Counted from the first letter of the stretch, positions 42,954 to 54,735 are shown. The stretch: DNA of 64,000 bases from Laguncularia racemosa (GCA_037954665.1 JBBMOL010000192.1:1054001-1118000), one strand, 5' to 3'. Notes: generated from the sequence alone by a model not told the origin. A program made the numbers and translations.

Positions 42954-44420
42954 TCCTGTCGAGTCTAATTTTTGATTTCCTATTCCTAATCCGATCTAGA
43001 CTAGACCCTATGCTCATCTAATATAGATCATCGACTTAAGTTAGGAATTTCGTTTAGTTTTGGAGTCGCCACCCAATTGTTGTTGAGAAAGATTGAATTA
43101 AGACTAAAGGAGCAGATTAGTCTTAATTTGGACCACTAGTTGTTGTGATTTCCTCTTCTCGTTTTTGTGAAAAGAGGAAAAGGGAAAAACCAGAGTTTCT
43201 AAGTCCGGAGGCTAACCTATTAAAACCTTATGGTTACCACCTAATCTCCTAAAATTATCTCCATCTAGAAATGTCTATTATTTTATTTCTGTTGCTTTTT
43301 ATTATGTTTTTAAGTGAGTTTTTTTTAGAAAAATGATTTTTTATTTCATTTTATGGGTTGACCCAAATGGGTGCCTACGTACCTGCTATTCAGGATCAAA
43401 CAAGTTGTAGTTCGCTTTTCCTGAAAATCTTAAGTGTGTTTGTGAATTTTAATTTTGAAATCTTTTTTGATTTATGTTTTTATCATTTTGGGATTTTTTT
43501 TCTAAAAAATCTAACCTAGGCTTTAATTTGATTTTTGAAAATAATTTTTTAGGGGAAAACATCAATTTTGGATTTATTTTAAAAAATGATTTTTCTAAGT
43601 GATAAAACTCATTTTTCTATTTTTTTCTTAATTTTTGTATTTTTATTGATTTTTGTTAATTTTTTTGTAATTTTTATGATTTTATCATTTTCATGATTCT
43701 TTTATTATTCTTTTACAATTTTTTAGAATTTTATGAGTTTTCATGATTTTTTATAGTTTTTTATTATTTTTACTATCTTTTATGATTTTTTATTAATTTT
43801 TCATAATTTTTGTGAATTTTTGTTTTATTTTTCTCCTAGATTCTTATTTATCCTATTTTAAAACCTAAAGTCTTATTATTATTTTTCTAATATTTTTATT
43901 ATTTTCTACATTTTTATTATTTATTATTTTGATTATATTTTATTTATTATAAAATCCTAAAAAAATCTAATTTCTAACATTTTTCTATTTATTGAAATAT
44001 AAATAAAACATAAATAAATAAATAAATAACAAATTAATAAATGACAAATTAAATAATCAATTCGAAATAAAATAACCTAAATAAATAAAATAAAAATAAA
44101 AATAAAAAAATTGGAAAATCCGACTTACCTAGATCCGGGTCGGTACGTGGGTCGGGTCGGATCGGTCGAACACGGCGGTGAGGAGTGCTCGTTGACGGCG
44201 TTCTGGCGGCCCTTTGCAGTGGTTGAGGTGTCGAATCCTAGGTTATCGAGGGTGAGGAATCCAATGGTGGTGGTGGTTTGCTCCAAAAACGCCTCTTGGT
44301 GGTTGCTCAACTCCTAATCGGCGATCGCGGCTTCGAAACAACTCTGGCGAACTTCGATTCACTCTTTTCTCTCACTTCCTCTCGCTTTTGATCCGTGTTC
44401 TGGCTTCCTCACTTCCTCCT

Positions 44421-44429
44421 CTATTTATA
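44421..44429 (-). promoter_or_regulatory. TATA box in the Tat-type 5' LTR
   Basis: TATAAATAG on the minus strand, followed by a C/T-rich leader. The equivalent in the 3' LTR is mutated to TACAAATAG. Confidence 0.6.
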
Positions 44430-44761
44430 GGCTTTTGAAATCGAGTTGGATAAGCTCGGATTTCCACCGATCAAGGAAAATCGGATTTACGATTAAATGA
44501 ACCAACTTCGATTCATGTAAATCCTTCGATTTGTTGAGATTTGATTCCAATTGGATGATGTTTATCTCAATTCTGTTGAAGATCTTTTGGATTTTTGCAA
44601 AAAATCGAATCGAAATGGCTGAAATTCGAATTTTTTTCCTCGCCGACGATCTCGGACCGAGGTTGAAGATGATCACGCGCCCGACGCGTGCATTCTCTTC
44701 AGCCAATCAGATGTTGCCACGTGTCTCGGGTAAATGAAAAATTTGCAAAACGTGGAATCTG

Positions 44762-44829
44762 CTCCCCCCGTGTTTCGAACCCCTGACCTCGCACCCGCCT
44801 GACCACGGCTCGGACCAGCTAAGCTAGCC
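44762..44829 (-). other. tRNA-like Pol III box pair in the 5' LTR
   Basis: On the minus strand the A-box-like TAGCTTAGCTGG is at 44815-44826 and the B-box core GGTTCGA at 44775-44781, with GTCAGGGGTTCGAA context. The copy is about 8 bases shorter between the boxes than that in the 3' LTR, where GCGC is repeated. Confidence 0.6.
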
Positions 44830-45096
44830 CATTTTCCTGATTTTGTTTATTTCACAAATTGCATATATGCAATGCGATTTTTTTATTTTTTTGTATTTTT
44901 TGGAATTTCAAAAATTTGTAAAAATTATTTATTTCTTATTATTGTCATTTTTGAAATCATTTTTCAAAATTGATGTGTTTTCTTATTTATTTTTATTTTT
45001 TGAATATTTTTCCTATTTTTGCCAAATTAGAGAAAAATTAGAAAAAATTGAAAATTGATTATTATTGATTCTTAGGGCAAAAATGGGGTGTTTACA

Positions 45097-47383
45097 TATG
45101 CCTTTTTCAAAAATTGCAATCGGATTACGCAATGTAATTGTTTAAGCTCTTGGTACTTTCTGCTAAAGGATATATCACTCAAATAGTGATGAAATGGCGT
45201 GTACTAAATGAAAAGGCACAAATGACAAAAAGTTTCAAAATAATATATTATAACAGATTTTTGTAGTTGTTATGTGGGGCCCTATATACTGGCATGAGAC
45301 AAGAATTATTTATGATAGAGCTGGAAAAAAACCTAGCATAAATGAGAAAGATTGTAAAAGAAATAGTGAGATCGTGTTTGACGGAATATGGTATAGAGAA
45401 AAAGTATCTTTAGTAGAATAAATAAAGTAGGTAGAGATTAAAAAATTATACAGACGCCAATTGGGAGTACTCATATAATTGTGTGAGCAGATTCCACAAA
45501 TTGCATGGGACTTCTACATGCTAATAATATTGTATAGGAAAAGGTATCATGAAAGAGAAGACTCTAGCTTTCCGTCTCATACTTGGTTCGGATTTACATA
45601 ATCAAGAAAGAACTGAGTTTGGATTTACGTAATGTTAGGAGAAAGACACCCCGATTAGACTCGGCATCCACAAAAAGACATGGCTCTCTGGAACCGTCAA
45701 CGGGAGGCCCACGTCCAACGAACTGTCGATGCAGGCCATAGTATCGCAAAGGATTTTCTTAACGGAGGATGTTTCTTAGCCATATTGGCTTTAAGTCTTG
45801 ATAAGTCCCGACAGGTGGAAAAGATATGTAAATTCGTCCTTTAGACAGATTTTAAATAATACGATCAAGGATTGCGAGCATGCTTGTGATCTATGAGCTG
45901 TTGTACAATATCTTTTGGGGGGCCAGAGCAGCTTTTCAAGAAATTCAGATATTCAGTCGTCGAAAACGAAAGTCGTCATAGAGCAAACGATATAGAAACC
46001 GTGTGTTTCCCACAAAATTTCTACACGTCGTGATCCGTTAACAAAGATAAGCAAGACATGCGAGGCTACATTAAAATCTCCATTTTATTTATATAATTTA
46101 AAAAGTTTATGATTTAAAAAAACCTTTTTAAATTAACTTGATTATAAAATCTTTTTTATATAAAATCAGTAAATTTTTAAGTTTTTAATCGAATTTACTG
46201 ATTTACCTATCGAAATCAAATGAGCTAAAAATTGAAAATTATAACTTCACTTTTATAAAATATAAATATTATTAGTTTATTAAAAAATTAGAATTAGAAT
46301 TAGAATATTAGAATATCATAATGATGTTGGCATTAACTATGAAAATAATGACAATGATAGAGATGGGGAAAAGAGAGTTGACCGATAAAAACTGAGTTAA
46401 TAATTTTTTTAATATCATATTTTATTATTATAATTTATATTGTAATTCATTTCAAATTCATATTATTATTTATTTTTAGTTTTATACATTAATTTAACAA
46501 CTTATGTTAATTTGTTTGTATCATAATTATATAACTTTTATTATAAATTATGACTAAAATTTATATTAAATTTTTTTATTCCTTCTTATATATATATATA
46601 TATATATTATGACTATAGTAAATATATCTATAATTTTCGAAAAGTATTTTATATAGATTGTAAAAATTTATATTTTTATGTTTTAATTTTATAGACCTTT
46701 AATAATTTTAGATACAATCAAGAGTTGACAATCTTGATTATGCGAATTGTTTTATGTGGACTACATGGAACAAGGCACTAATGGGTTTAGTTCATAGCTA
46801 ATACTGACATTCTCTGTATTACTGGTGAATGTTCATTTAATTAAATTAGATATAACATGTTTATTTAAAAAATATCTGGCATTTTTTTATGTAGTGGTTA
46901 TCAAGAATTACGAATGTAATCCGATATAACCTCTTAATAACCTTCCATTAATTTATAGTTTTTTATTTACCCTTTTTACAATTTAAAGTAACACTCACTA
47001 CCTCAACTGCACTTGTTACATATTGCTAATATATTTAACTAATATATGCTTTAGAAACTTAAGGTAACAAAAATTGGGACTTCCGACTTTAGTATTGTAG
47101 ACTAGGAGCAAGTAGTCATTGCTTATTACATTACTTCATTGTGTTAAAAATTAGATAAAGAATAGAAGAATAATGAAATTAAAGTTACCAACATTTCCAA
47201 GATTCTTTCAAGTCCTCATTTCTAACCTCAAATCTGCGCGACCATCCTAACCTGGAGTTATCACCAGGAGCACGGCCCCACCAAACCCAACGTAAGATTC
47301 TAATTAGCCCGTTCGAGCCTAACCCATAAACCTTCTTGTCCGCAGCCCCATCAACAGGGCTCCATTGAACCCAATGCATCAAA
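45097..47383. other. Spacer without recognised genes
   Basis: 45102-46080 is of mixed composition with no readable protein family. 46080-47160 is AT-rich with a (TA)n run at about 46587-46607. Nothing here matches the LTR families of the window. Confidence 0.5.
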
Positions 47384-47388
47384 CCTTC
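47185..47388 (-). pseudogene. Possible host exon cut by the TR-GAG element
   Basis: The minus-strand frame from the insertion site to 47185 is open and Trp-rich (MHWVQWSPVDGAADKKVYGL; ILRWVWWGRAPGDNSRLGW; ending SWKCW). It ends at TTG-GTAACT, a fair plant 5' splice site. Base composition is more GC-rich than the surroundings. On the other side of the insertion, reading from 49650 down to 49587, the frame continues for about 20 codons before a stop upstream. I do not recognise the family. It could be a host exon interrupted by the element or a chance frame. Confidence 0.3.
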
Positions 47389-47891
47389 TGACCAACGAGG
47401 AAAGCGTAAACCCGAGATCAATTTTAGGATTGGAACTCTAGAATAAACAAAGAGAAATCTGAGCTTATTCTTCGATAAATTTTGATTGCGCACAATTGAA
47501 AACATAGAGAAACTCGTCTCTAAAAGTGTGTATTGAATATTGAATAATGCGTAACCCTAAAATGACCTAATAACCATTTATACTCTTCAGGAAAACACGT
47601 AAAAAAGGAAATAAATATGTACACGTGGAAATAAATATAAGTATACACGTCCGTCATCTAGCATGTACACGGCCGTGTATGCAGGCCGTGTAAGCTTTTG
47701 GGAATATCTTTGACATAATACACGGTCATGTTCCCTGGCTGTGTATGAAGACCGTGCATGTTTCTGGGACAGATCCTAATAGAACACACGGCTGTGTCTC
47801 TTGGCCGTGTACGTTCCTGGGAATCATCCGGATATATCACACGGCCGTGCCTTCTGGCCGTGTATGTTTCTAGCCTACAATGTCCGCATCA
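47389..47891 (-). repeat. 3' LTR of the TR-GAG element
   Basis: 503 bases ending GTCCGCATCA. The left edge reads TGACCAACGAGG where the other copy has TGACGCAGCGAAG, so the terminal dozen bases have drifted. TATA box (TATAAATG) at 47575-47582 on the minus strand. Upstream of it, at about 47640-47870, lies a cluster of ACACGGCCGTGTA-type dyads with a perfect 14-base copy at 47666-47679. Confidence 0.92.
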
Positions 47892-49056
47892 TTCTCACCC
47901 ACCTACAAAGAACTCGACCCGAGTTCTCTTCTTGTGAATATGCTTTCCATGTCGTTCCCTCTCTTTGAATCGTCTTGATTTATCCCATTTATCTCGTCGC
48001 TTGATCGTGAGTCGCACTACATCATCTTCTATGTTGATAGGAAGCAATAAAACAATTGCACTTATTACCTCTAGCGCTTCCTTTGGGTTGGAATATAAGT
48101 TTTTTGGCAAAGCATTAAACTCTACATCATTAATCTCCTTCGTTGGTGCAATGAATCTGCTTAGAGTATCTCCAGTCTTCGACTCTTCAATAACCATCAT
48201 CACCTGCTCGTCATTCAACAAAGGCTCCTCCACAATAGCTTCCTTACCAACACAATTTTTATAGGCTTCAACTGCTTTTCCACTGCCCCCACCATCATCA
48301 ATCAAAGTACTATGATTGTTAAGGGTTGAGTTTTTCTCTTGTTCAACCATCTCCTCCTTAAACACTTTTGGAATTAAGTTTACTGGCTTAGGTGTTTGTG
48401 GAATTTTCTAAGGAAGGATTTGCTCGTAATCAAGGGGAAAGAACTTTCGTTCTAGCAAGTACTGCATCATAAACCAAGTCCTCACTGGATCTTTACCCTC
48501 AAGGCGTCTTACTCCCCGAAGTTATTCCCACCAATACAACGCATCACCCCACAAACGACTCTCCACTAACTCTATCTTCATTCCTTAAGAAATCCTCATA
48601 TGGTCAAAGAATCTTTCAACGTCCTCAACCCAAACCCAAAACTCATTCAGATTCCCAATACCATCGAACTCAGATACAACATATTTAAATTGAGAAAAGA
48701 TTTCATCTTTATACCTGTAATTACATCTGTTGTACTGTCTTATGCTACCATGGCCTCTTCTCCTAGCCAGATCTTTAAGAATCTCATCTTCATCATCCGT
48801 ATCATAAGTAACATAATTGATTCTTAGATCGCCTTCCGGTCATCTCCAATAAACCTGCCTGCTACTGTTGGTATTGGATCGATAGGTCAGGGCTTCATGA
48901 TGCTGTTCCTTTCATTGGATTTTCTGACCCATGGTCCCCTCTATCGCCCTTCATATTGGTTGCCCGTAACGTAGGACTTCCGCATCCCGATTTAGGTCGA
49001 GAACGCGACCGCTGTCAACACCATTGTTAGCCGACATCTCCGTAGGTAATAACCTT
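47892..49056 (-). pseudogene. Gag-like ORF of the TR-GAG element
   Basis: The capsid core is readable at about 48430-48690 on the minus strand with two stops: WVWVEDVERFFDHM, then LWGDALYWWE and VRTWFMMQYLL, ending with KFFPLDYEQ. These are the conserved blocks of the retrotransposon gag domain. Downstream the frame is open at 47895-48365 (156 codons), acidic in the middle and ending in a Lys/Arg-rich tail (RRDKWDKSRRFKERERHGK) that could bind nucleic acid. No zinc knuckle is seen. The region 48700-49050 is the leader. Confidence 0.75.
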
Positions 49057-49068
49057 ACTCTGATACCA
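49057..49068 (-). other. Primer-binding site of the TR-GAG element
   Basis: ACTCTGATACCA is the reverse complement of TGGTATCAGAGT, a tRNA-Met-type site, 2 bases from the LTR edge at 49071. Confidence 0.85.
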
Positions 49069-49070
49069 AC

Positions 49071-49586
49071 TGACGCAGCGAAGAAAGCGTAAACCCGAGA
49101 CCAATTCTAAGATTGGAACTCTAGAATAAACAAAGAGAAATCTGAGCTTATTCTTCGATAAATTTTGATTGCGCACAATCGAAAACACAGAGAAACTCGT
49201 CTCTAAAAGTGTGTATTAAATATTGAATAATGCGTAACCCTAAAATGACCTAATAACCATTTATACTCTTCAGGAAAACACGTAAAAAAGAAAATAAATA
49301 TGTATACGTGGAAATAAATATAAGTATACACGTCCGTCATCTGGCATGTACACGACCGTGTATGCAGGCCGTGTAAGCTTCTGGGAGTAGCTCTGACATA
49401 ATACACGGTCATGTCCCCTAGCCATGTATGAAGATCGTGTATGTTTCTGGGAGAGATCCTAACAGAACACACGGTTGTGTCTCCTGGCCGTGTAAGAGGT
49501 CATGTACGTTCCTGGGAATCATCCGGATATATCACACGACCGTGCTTTCTAGCTATGTATGTTTTTGGCCTACGATGTCCGCATCA
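49071..49586 (-). repeat. 5' LTR of the TR-GAG element
   Basis: 516 bases, TGACGCAGC to GTCCGCATCA. TATA box reversed at 49258-49265; dyad cluster at about 49330-49560. One dyad unit (CCGTGTAAGAGGTCATGTAC) near 49488-49507 is an extra insertion relative to the other LTR. Confidence 0.92.
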
Positions 49587-49591
49587 CCTTC

Positions 49592-50382
49592 ATGTACCAA
49601 ACCATCAGAGCCGTCAATTTAGCTCATGGATAGTTCAATTTCACCTGTCATTTTCATTGACAGACAAACTAGGTTCACATGGCTTAACGCAACTTAGGTT
49701 TCTTGTTTGACACAAAAGCAAATGGGTAGGTCATGCTTACCCATTTTGTTATATTTTATCATTTTAAAAGCGAAATTATATATGTTAAATGTACCAAATT
49801 ATGTGTACAGATATAAAATTAGTGGGTACCAAGTCGTACCTATAATGTTGCGATACTAAGTAGTAGTTTTGTGAACTTTACTTTTACCTTAAGGATCATG
49901 TCACATCCTAAATCCTAAAAGGGAATGACAACTTATTATACATGTTTACTTAAGTAAAAACACATTAAGGTTTTCAAATGACTAAACCATAATTATTATT
50001 ACTTATCCAATATTGATAGTTAGAAATCTTTCATTAATTTTATTTTAAAAAGAACATTTTACTGAAAAGTAAAAAAAAAATTCATAATAAGTCAAAAAAA
50101 TAATTTAATATCCACAAAATCTAACATTAGACTATAAAAGTTTAACATCTATATAAGTAGTAGTGGAAGCAACTAATTGTCGATATCGCTTAAACTAGCA
50201 TCATCCAAGTTCCTAACATATAGGCATGCCTAAGCTCATCATACAGTTCAACACTTAGATTATCAATTTTAAACAAGTCTTGAAACCTAGTACACAATAG
50301 CTACACAAAGACACTTTATACCTCATCTCATGCATATTTAGTTCTAATGCAACAACTAAGGTTTATTATAGTTATTTATTTA
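49592..50382. other. Spacer
   Basis: AT-rich, no gene recognised beyond the possible exon remainder next to 49587. TGTCACATCCTAAATCC near 49909 looks like a chromovirus LTR start but has no partner. Confidence 0.45.
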
Positions 50383-51213
50383 GTGATAGCAATACAATTT
50401 TAACATCTTGAAATATAAAGTAACTCCTGATCCTATGCAAATATAATTGGAAATAAAGGGTTTTGATTTCCATAGCAATAGGCAATTGAGGGTTAACATT
50501 AACGATTAGATCACCCTTAAAACTAAAGCTATAACTCAGGGATTCTTGAGAATCGTGTAATTTTGTAGACATTTTAACCCTAAAGGGAGCAAGTATAAAT
50601 ACTTGCTTAAGTAGGGTTTTGAGGAAGCTTTTGAAAATTTGCAACAAACACATTTTTGTGTGAGGGTTAAGGTTCATCTTAAATCCAATGGCTCTTATCA
50701 ATTTCAATAAAAAAATTGGAATTGTGGCAAGTTGCAACAAAGAGAATTGTGAGTAATATCAATTCCCTTTTATTGTGTTTTTCCTTTTCATCACTAGTGA
50801 GTCATATCTAGGGTTGATTAGGTTGGTTCTTAATCTGATTTTGGCATCATTTGTGATCCAAAATCCTTTCTTTGTATTGTTTTTCCAATTGATTAGTTTT
50901 ATCTCTTAATATTGCCTTTTAATTTACTTCATATTGTTTGCATGGAACTCCTTAGAGTAAAGGAGGATTTTTATGGTTTACTTATATGTGTTCATTGGCT
51001 AGAACTTCGTTGGATGTTGAGTTAACTTATTGACTCATTTAAGTAATAGCATCATTGTGATTTAATCATCATTGATTTTTATCATTCGGTTCACATTCCA
51101 TCAATTAGGGTTCACGCAATTTTGTTTCCCTTTGAACCGATTTTGATCTTATCACTTAAGAGTTGTTTAATTGGTTCATTTGCATGTGTTTAAAGCTCCT
51201 TTTAGGCATATCA
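50383..51213 (+). repeat. 5' LTR of an A/B-family copy, plus orientation
   Basis: The family blocks are present in forward order: TATA dyad CAAGTATAAATACTTG at 50590-50605, GGAATTGTGGC near 50720, TCACTAGTGAGTCATATCTAGG near 50791 and the terminal TAGGCATATCA at 51213. A degraded primer site, TGGTTTTATAGC, follows at 51219-51230. The left edge (TGATAGCAAT at 50383) is tentative. No matching 3' LTR lies in the window. Confidence 0.7.
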
Positions 51214-51263
51214 TCTTTTGGTTTTATAGCAATCACATTTGGATACTTAAGGTTGATCACGTT
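51214..51263 (+). repeat. Leader segment of the A/B copy, left of the Athila insertion
   Basis: Primer-site remnant plus about 30 bases of leader ending in the target duplication ACGTT (51259-51263). It continues at 60603 after the Athila element. The joined order of blocks matches the minus-strand module at 1757-1959. Confidence 0.6.
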
Positions 51264-52955
51264 TGATAGAGCCATTTTATACTCAATCTTTATAGTATGA
51301 ATTGTGTTAATTTATTATTGATTTTATAAAAATCATAAGGAAATGGTACTTAATTCTATTATGGTGATAAATCAGGTTAAATGGAGTTAAGGGTGCTAAT
51401 TCAAGTAAATTAGAGAAGTCATCTATAACTTGGATCAAAGACAAGGATTTACATCGCCGGAGGAAAGCACTTGGGCATATATCTATCTAGAAGGAGGCAC
51501 GGTTTGTGACACGGCCGTGGTGGAAGCCATGGTGGCAGACACGTCTTGTGACACGACCGTGGTGGAAGCCGTGGTGGAAACCATGGTGGAAGCTTGATGA
51601 AACAAGGAGGAGAAATTGTGGAACATCGACCAGAGGAAGACACGGCTTGTGATATGGCCGTGGTTGAAGCCGTGGCATACATTGGACACGGATAAAGAAT
51701 CTACAGAAGCATACACGGTTGAAGTACACGGCCGTGTATCTGTCTTGAAGAATCCACAGAAGCATACACGGTTGAAGCATACGGCCGTGTATCTGTCTTG
51801 AAGAATCCACAGAAACATACACGGTTGAAGTACACGGCCGTGTATCTGCCCAGAAGAATCAACCGATGGAGGCACGACTTGACCAACGGCCGTGTCGTAG
51901 GGCATGCCAGGCGGACGAATATTCACTTATCGAGATTTACTTAAAAAAGGAAAGATATTTTCGTATCTTGCTAGCTAAAGATCCTCTGCCATTCCCTTAA
52001 CAATATAAATAAGAACCAACCCTAGAGGAAAAAGGAGTTTTTTTTTTTATGATCTTGATCTTGGACAATCTTGGAGACAAGAAGGAAGGAAGGAAGGAGG
52101 CAGAGCAAGGAAACCAGAGTCCATCATGTTTTCACTTTTTATTTTCGTTTTGTTGATGAAGATGTATAGCTAAGCTACTTTTCTAGCCAAAGGGTCATAG
52201 AAGTTTAATTCTTCACGGATTGTGAGATCTAATTGATTTACTTTTATTATGTTCTTTGTTTTTGGATATTCATATATCTTCTGAATGTTTTGTCATTATT
52301 ATCTTTGTTGATTGGTATGAATTAGAGCTCTTCTACTCAATTAGCAAGTTAATATATTGTTAACTAGCACGTCAAATCCGTAATTGTTTGATTGTTCTAG
52401 TCTCGGTGACACAATAACATGTTTGGTTATAAGATAGATGATCGAATTCATGTTATGGAGGTGTATGATCATGTTTAAATAGGTTATCTTATAATCTACT
52501 GGCATGAATTGGTGGTCTCTCTAATTTGTAATGCTATTGATAGATTAAATCCTAAGAGCTTGTCTAGGGTTGTCTAATCGATAAGAGAAATAATCAAAGA
52601 GCTTGTCTTGATTATCGAGGAAGTAAGGAGAGATAGGTTGTTAGAGCTTGTTAATAACCATAACCAGTTTATCTAGAAATAAGAATAGAAAACATTTGCA
52701 TCGATGATCAATTCCTAGAATTAAACTATCTTGATTCCTTTGGCTAGGCTTTTATCAATATTCGATTTTATTATCTTGTTTCAACATTACTTCGATTCAC
52801 AAACAAAACCCCCCATTTTTCTTTTCCTCTTTATTCCCTTTGAATAGAAATATCTTTAACCAATCCCTGTGGATTCGACCCTACTCACCACTATATGCAA
52901 ATCATATAATTGTCTAGGAGTAGGTTTTTATTTTTGTTGGATTCGACACCCATCA
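51264..52955 (+). repeat. 5' LTR of the Athila-type element
   Basis: 1692 bases, TGATAGAGCC to GACACCCATCA. It includes about 820 bases absent from the 3' LTR: a dyad cluster (about 51480-51900, perfect TACACGGCCGTGTA at 51725-51738) and a TATA box (TATAAAT, 52004-52010). The terminal 730 bases match the 3' LTR almost base for base. Confidence 0.95.
52004..52010 (+). promoter_or_regulatory. TATA box in the Athila 5' LTR
   Basis: TATAAAT, followed by ACCAACCCTAGAGG. It is absent from the 3' LTR because of the large deletion there. Confidence 0.55.
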
Positions 52956-52960
52956 AATTT

Positions 52961-52978
52961 TGGCGCCGTTGCCGGGGA
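52961..52978 (+). other. Primer-binding site, tRNA-Asp type
   Basis: TGGCGCCGTTGCCGGGGA lies 5 bases after the LTR end. It is the characteristic primer site of Athila-type elements, complementary to the 3' end of tRNA-Asp. Confidence 0.9.
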
Positions 52979-53006
52979 TTGGTGTCAAATTTATTTCTAT
53001 TCTTAT

Positions 53007-54735
53007 ATGACTCGTTCTTCTCATACAGGTGCATTCAATTATAATCCGGAGATTGAGAAGACTCTTAAAAGGCTGCGACGAGAAGCTAGATCATCCCCTA
53101 GACTGAACTTAGCATCAGATTTTTCTGATTCATCCATTGATTCTGAAAAAGAAGACGATATGGCAAATCTCGAAAGAACATTGCGAGAATTGGCTGCACC
53201 GGATGTGAATCAACAACCACTTTGTATTCACTACCCCGAACTAGCTGTTGAATTCGAGTTAAAATCTGGGTTGATACATCTGCTACCCACCTTTCATGGT
53301 CTTGAGAATGAAGATCCTCATAAACATTTGAAAGAGTTTCATATAGTGTGTTCTAGTATGAGGCCGCAAGGAATAACCGATGATCAAATCAAGTTACGTG
53401 CTTTTCCATTTTCTTTAAGTACTAAAGCTAAAGATTGGTTGTTTTATTTGCCTCCAGGTTCTATAACCACTTGGACAGATATGGTGAGACTCTTCTTTAA
53501 CAAATTCTTCCCCGCATCCAGAGCCGCTGGTATAAGAAGAGAAATTTGTGGTATCAAACAGAGGGACACCGAGACTCTTCATGAGTATTGGGAGAGGTTC
53601 AAGCAACTGTGTGTAAGCTGTCCACAACATGGGATATCTAAACAACTTCTCATCCAATATTTCTATGAAGGCCTGCTTCCGATGGAAAGGAAGATGATGG
53701 ATGCTGCAAGTGGAGGCGCCATAGTAAACAAAACCCCTGGTTAAGCTAGGGAATTGATCTCCATTATGGCTGCTAATTCGCAACAATTTGGGTATAGGCA
53801 TGATACATCTTCAAGGAAGGTAAATGAGGTAAGTGTTTCTAACCTTGAACATCAAATTTCTAACCTAACCTCCTTTGTGCAACAGCTAGCTCTTGGAAAA
53901 ACACAACAGGTGAAGGCTTGTGGAATTTGTGCTGCTTCTAATCATCCTACCGACATATGCCCCACATTGCAAGATGACAATCATGAACACGCCAATGCGG
54001 TAGGAGGATTTCTAGGACAACCGCAAAGGAAGTATAACTCCTACTCGAATACTTACAATCCTAGATGGAGGGACCATCCTAACTTCCGATATGGCAACAA
54101 ACCACAAAACTTCCAACAATTCCAACCTAAGCCATCAAACCAAGTATCGCAAGCTCCTTTCACTTCAGGTATGTCTCTTGAGGAAATTGTTAAATCACTT
54201 GCCGTTAATATAAAACAATTTCAGGATGAGACAAAGCAGAGCATCCACAACTTGGAAAATCAAGTAAGCTAACTTGCTTATTCTATAAACAAGTTAGAAA
54301 CTCAAGGTAAGTTACCTTCTCAAACTATTACAAATCTAAAGCAAAGTGCTAATGCAATTACCTTGAGAAGTGGAACGAAATTGCAGGGATCAAATGAGAA
54401 AGGACACCGAACTAATCTTGAGGAAGAGACTGAGAAAGAAACTGTAACTCCAAGCCAGTAGAACAATCAGATCAAAGGACCCCTCGTTGAACCACCAAAG
54501 GTCATGACAACAGCACCTCCTTTCCCTTCCAGATTAGCGAAATCCAAGAATGAAGCTGAAGAAAAAGAGATTCTTGAAACTTTTCGCAAAGTTGAGGTAA
54601 ACATTCCTTTGTTGGATGCAATTAAGCAAGTACCTCGTTATGTTAAATTTCTCAAAGAATTGTGAACTAACAAAAGAAAGCTGAAAGGAAATGAAAAGAT
54701 TAGTGTAGGTGAGAATGTTTTAGCTATTTTTTAGA
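53007..54735 (+). pseudogene. Athila-type gag, stop-interrupted
   Basis: ATG at 53007 (MTRSSHTG) is the first in frame after the primer site. The first 245 codons are open to a TAA at 53742. They contain the Athila capsid domain: FHGLENEDPHKHLKEF, then FPFSLSTKAKDWLFYLPPGS and HEYWERFKQLCVSCPQHG. The same frame reopens at 53754-54272. It includes a Cys/His region CGICAASNHPTDICP near 53920, the nucleic-acid-binding part. Stops follow at 54270, 54459, 54663 and 54732. Gag would form the particle shell. Confidence 0.9.

Larger units (their letters stand above)
30736..45096 (-). mobile_element. Tat/Ogre-type Ty3/gypsy retrotransposon
   Basis: A 14.36 kb minus-strand element with two LTRs (30736-32911 and 42957-45096), primer site, ORF1 remnant, gag, protease, RT, RNase H, second RNase H and integrase, plus a long 3' untranslated region with a tandem array. 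The flanks read TATGT (30731-30735) and TATGC (45097-45101), a target duplication with one mismatch. The DNGS protease, the extra RNase H after RT and the primer-site sequence place it in the Tat (Ogre/Retand) group. Frameshifts in gag and RT and scattered stops make it defective. Confidence 0.93.
42957..45096 (-). repeat. 5' LTR of the Tat-type element
   Basis: 2140 bases with the same ends as the LTR at 30736. The TATA box (TATAAATAG) is intact at 44421-44429 on the minus strand. The tRNA-like box pair lies about 340-400 bases upstream of it in U3. Open stretches of 61-93 codons inside both LTRs do not look like proteins. Confidence 0.95.
47389..49586 (-). mobile_element. Gag-only non-autonomous LTR element (TR-GAG type)
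   Basis: A 2198-base element with LTRs at 47389-47891 and 49071-49586, a tRNA-Met-type primer site, a purine-rich tract and a perfect CCTTC duplication (47384-47388, 49587-49591). The 1179-base interior encodes only gag-like sequence; there is no room for protease, RT or integrase. This is the organisation described as TR-GAG. It would depend on enzymes of an autonomous relative; which one in this genome is unknown. Confidence 0.9.

Noticed and set aside
49902..49930. Chromovirus-like LTR start TGTCACATCCTAAATCC
   Set aside because: No polypurine tract, partner LTR or coding sequence nearby; too short to call.
51449..51926. Several frames of 60-147 codons in the Athila 5' LTR
   Set aside because: They arise from the repeated dyads, which lack stops in several frames, and have repetitive composition.
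53415..53801. A 128-codon minus-strand frame
   Set aside because: It is the antisense shadow of the Athila gag.
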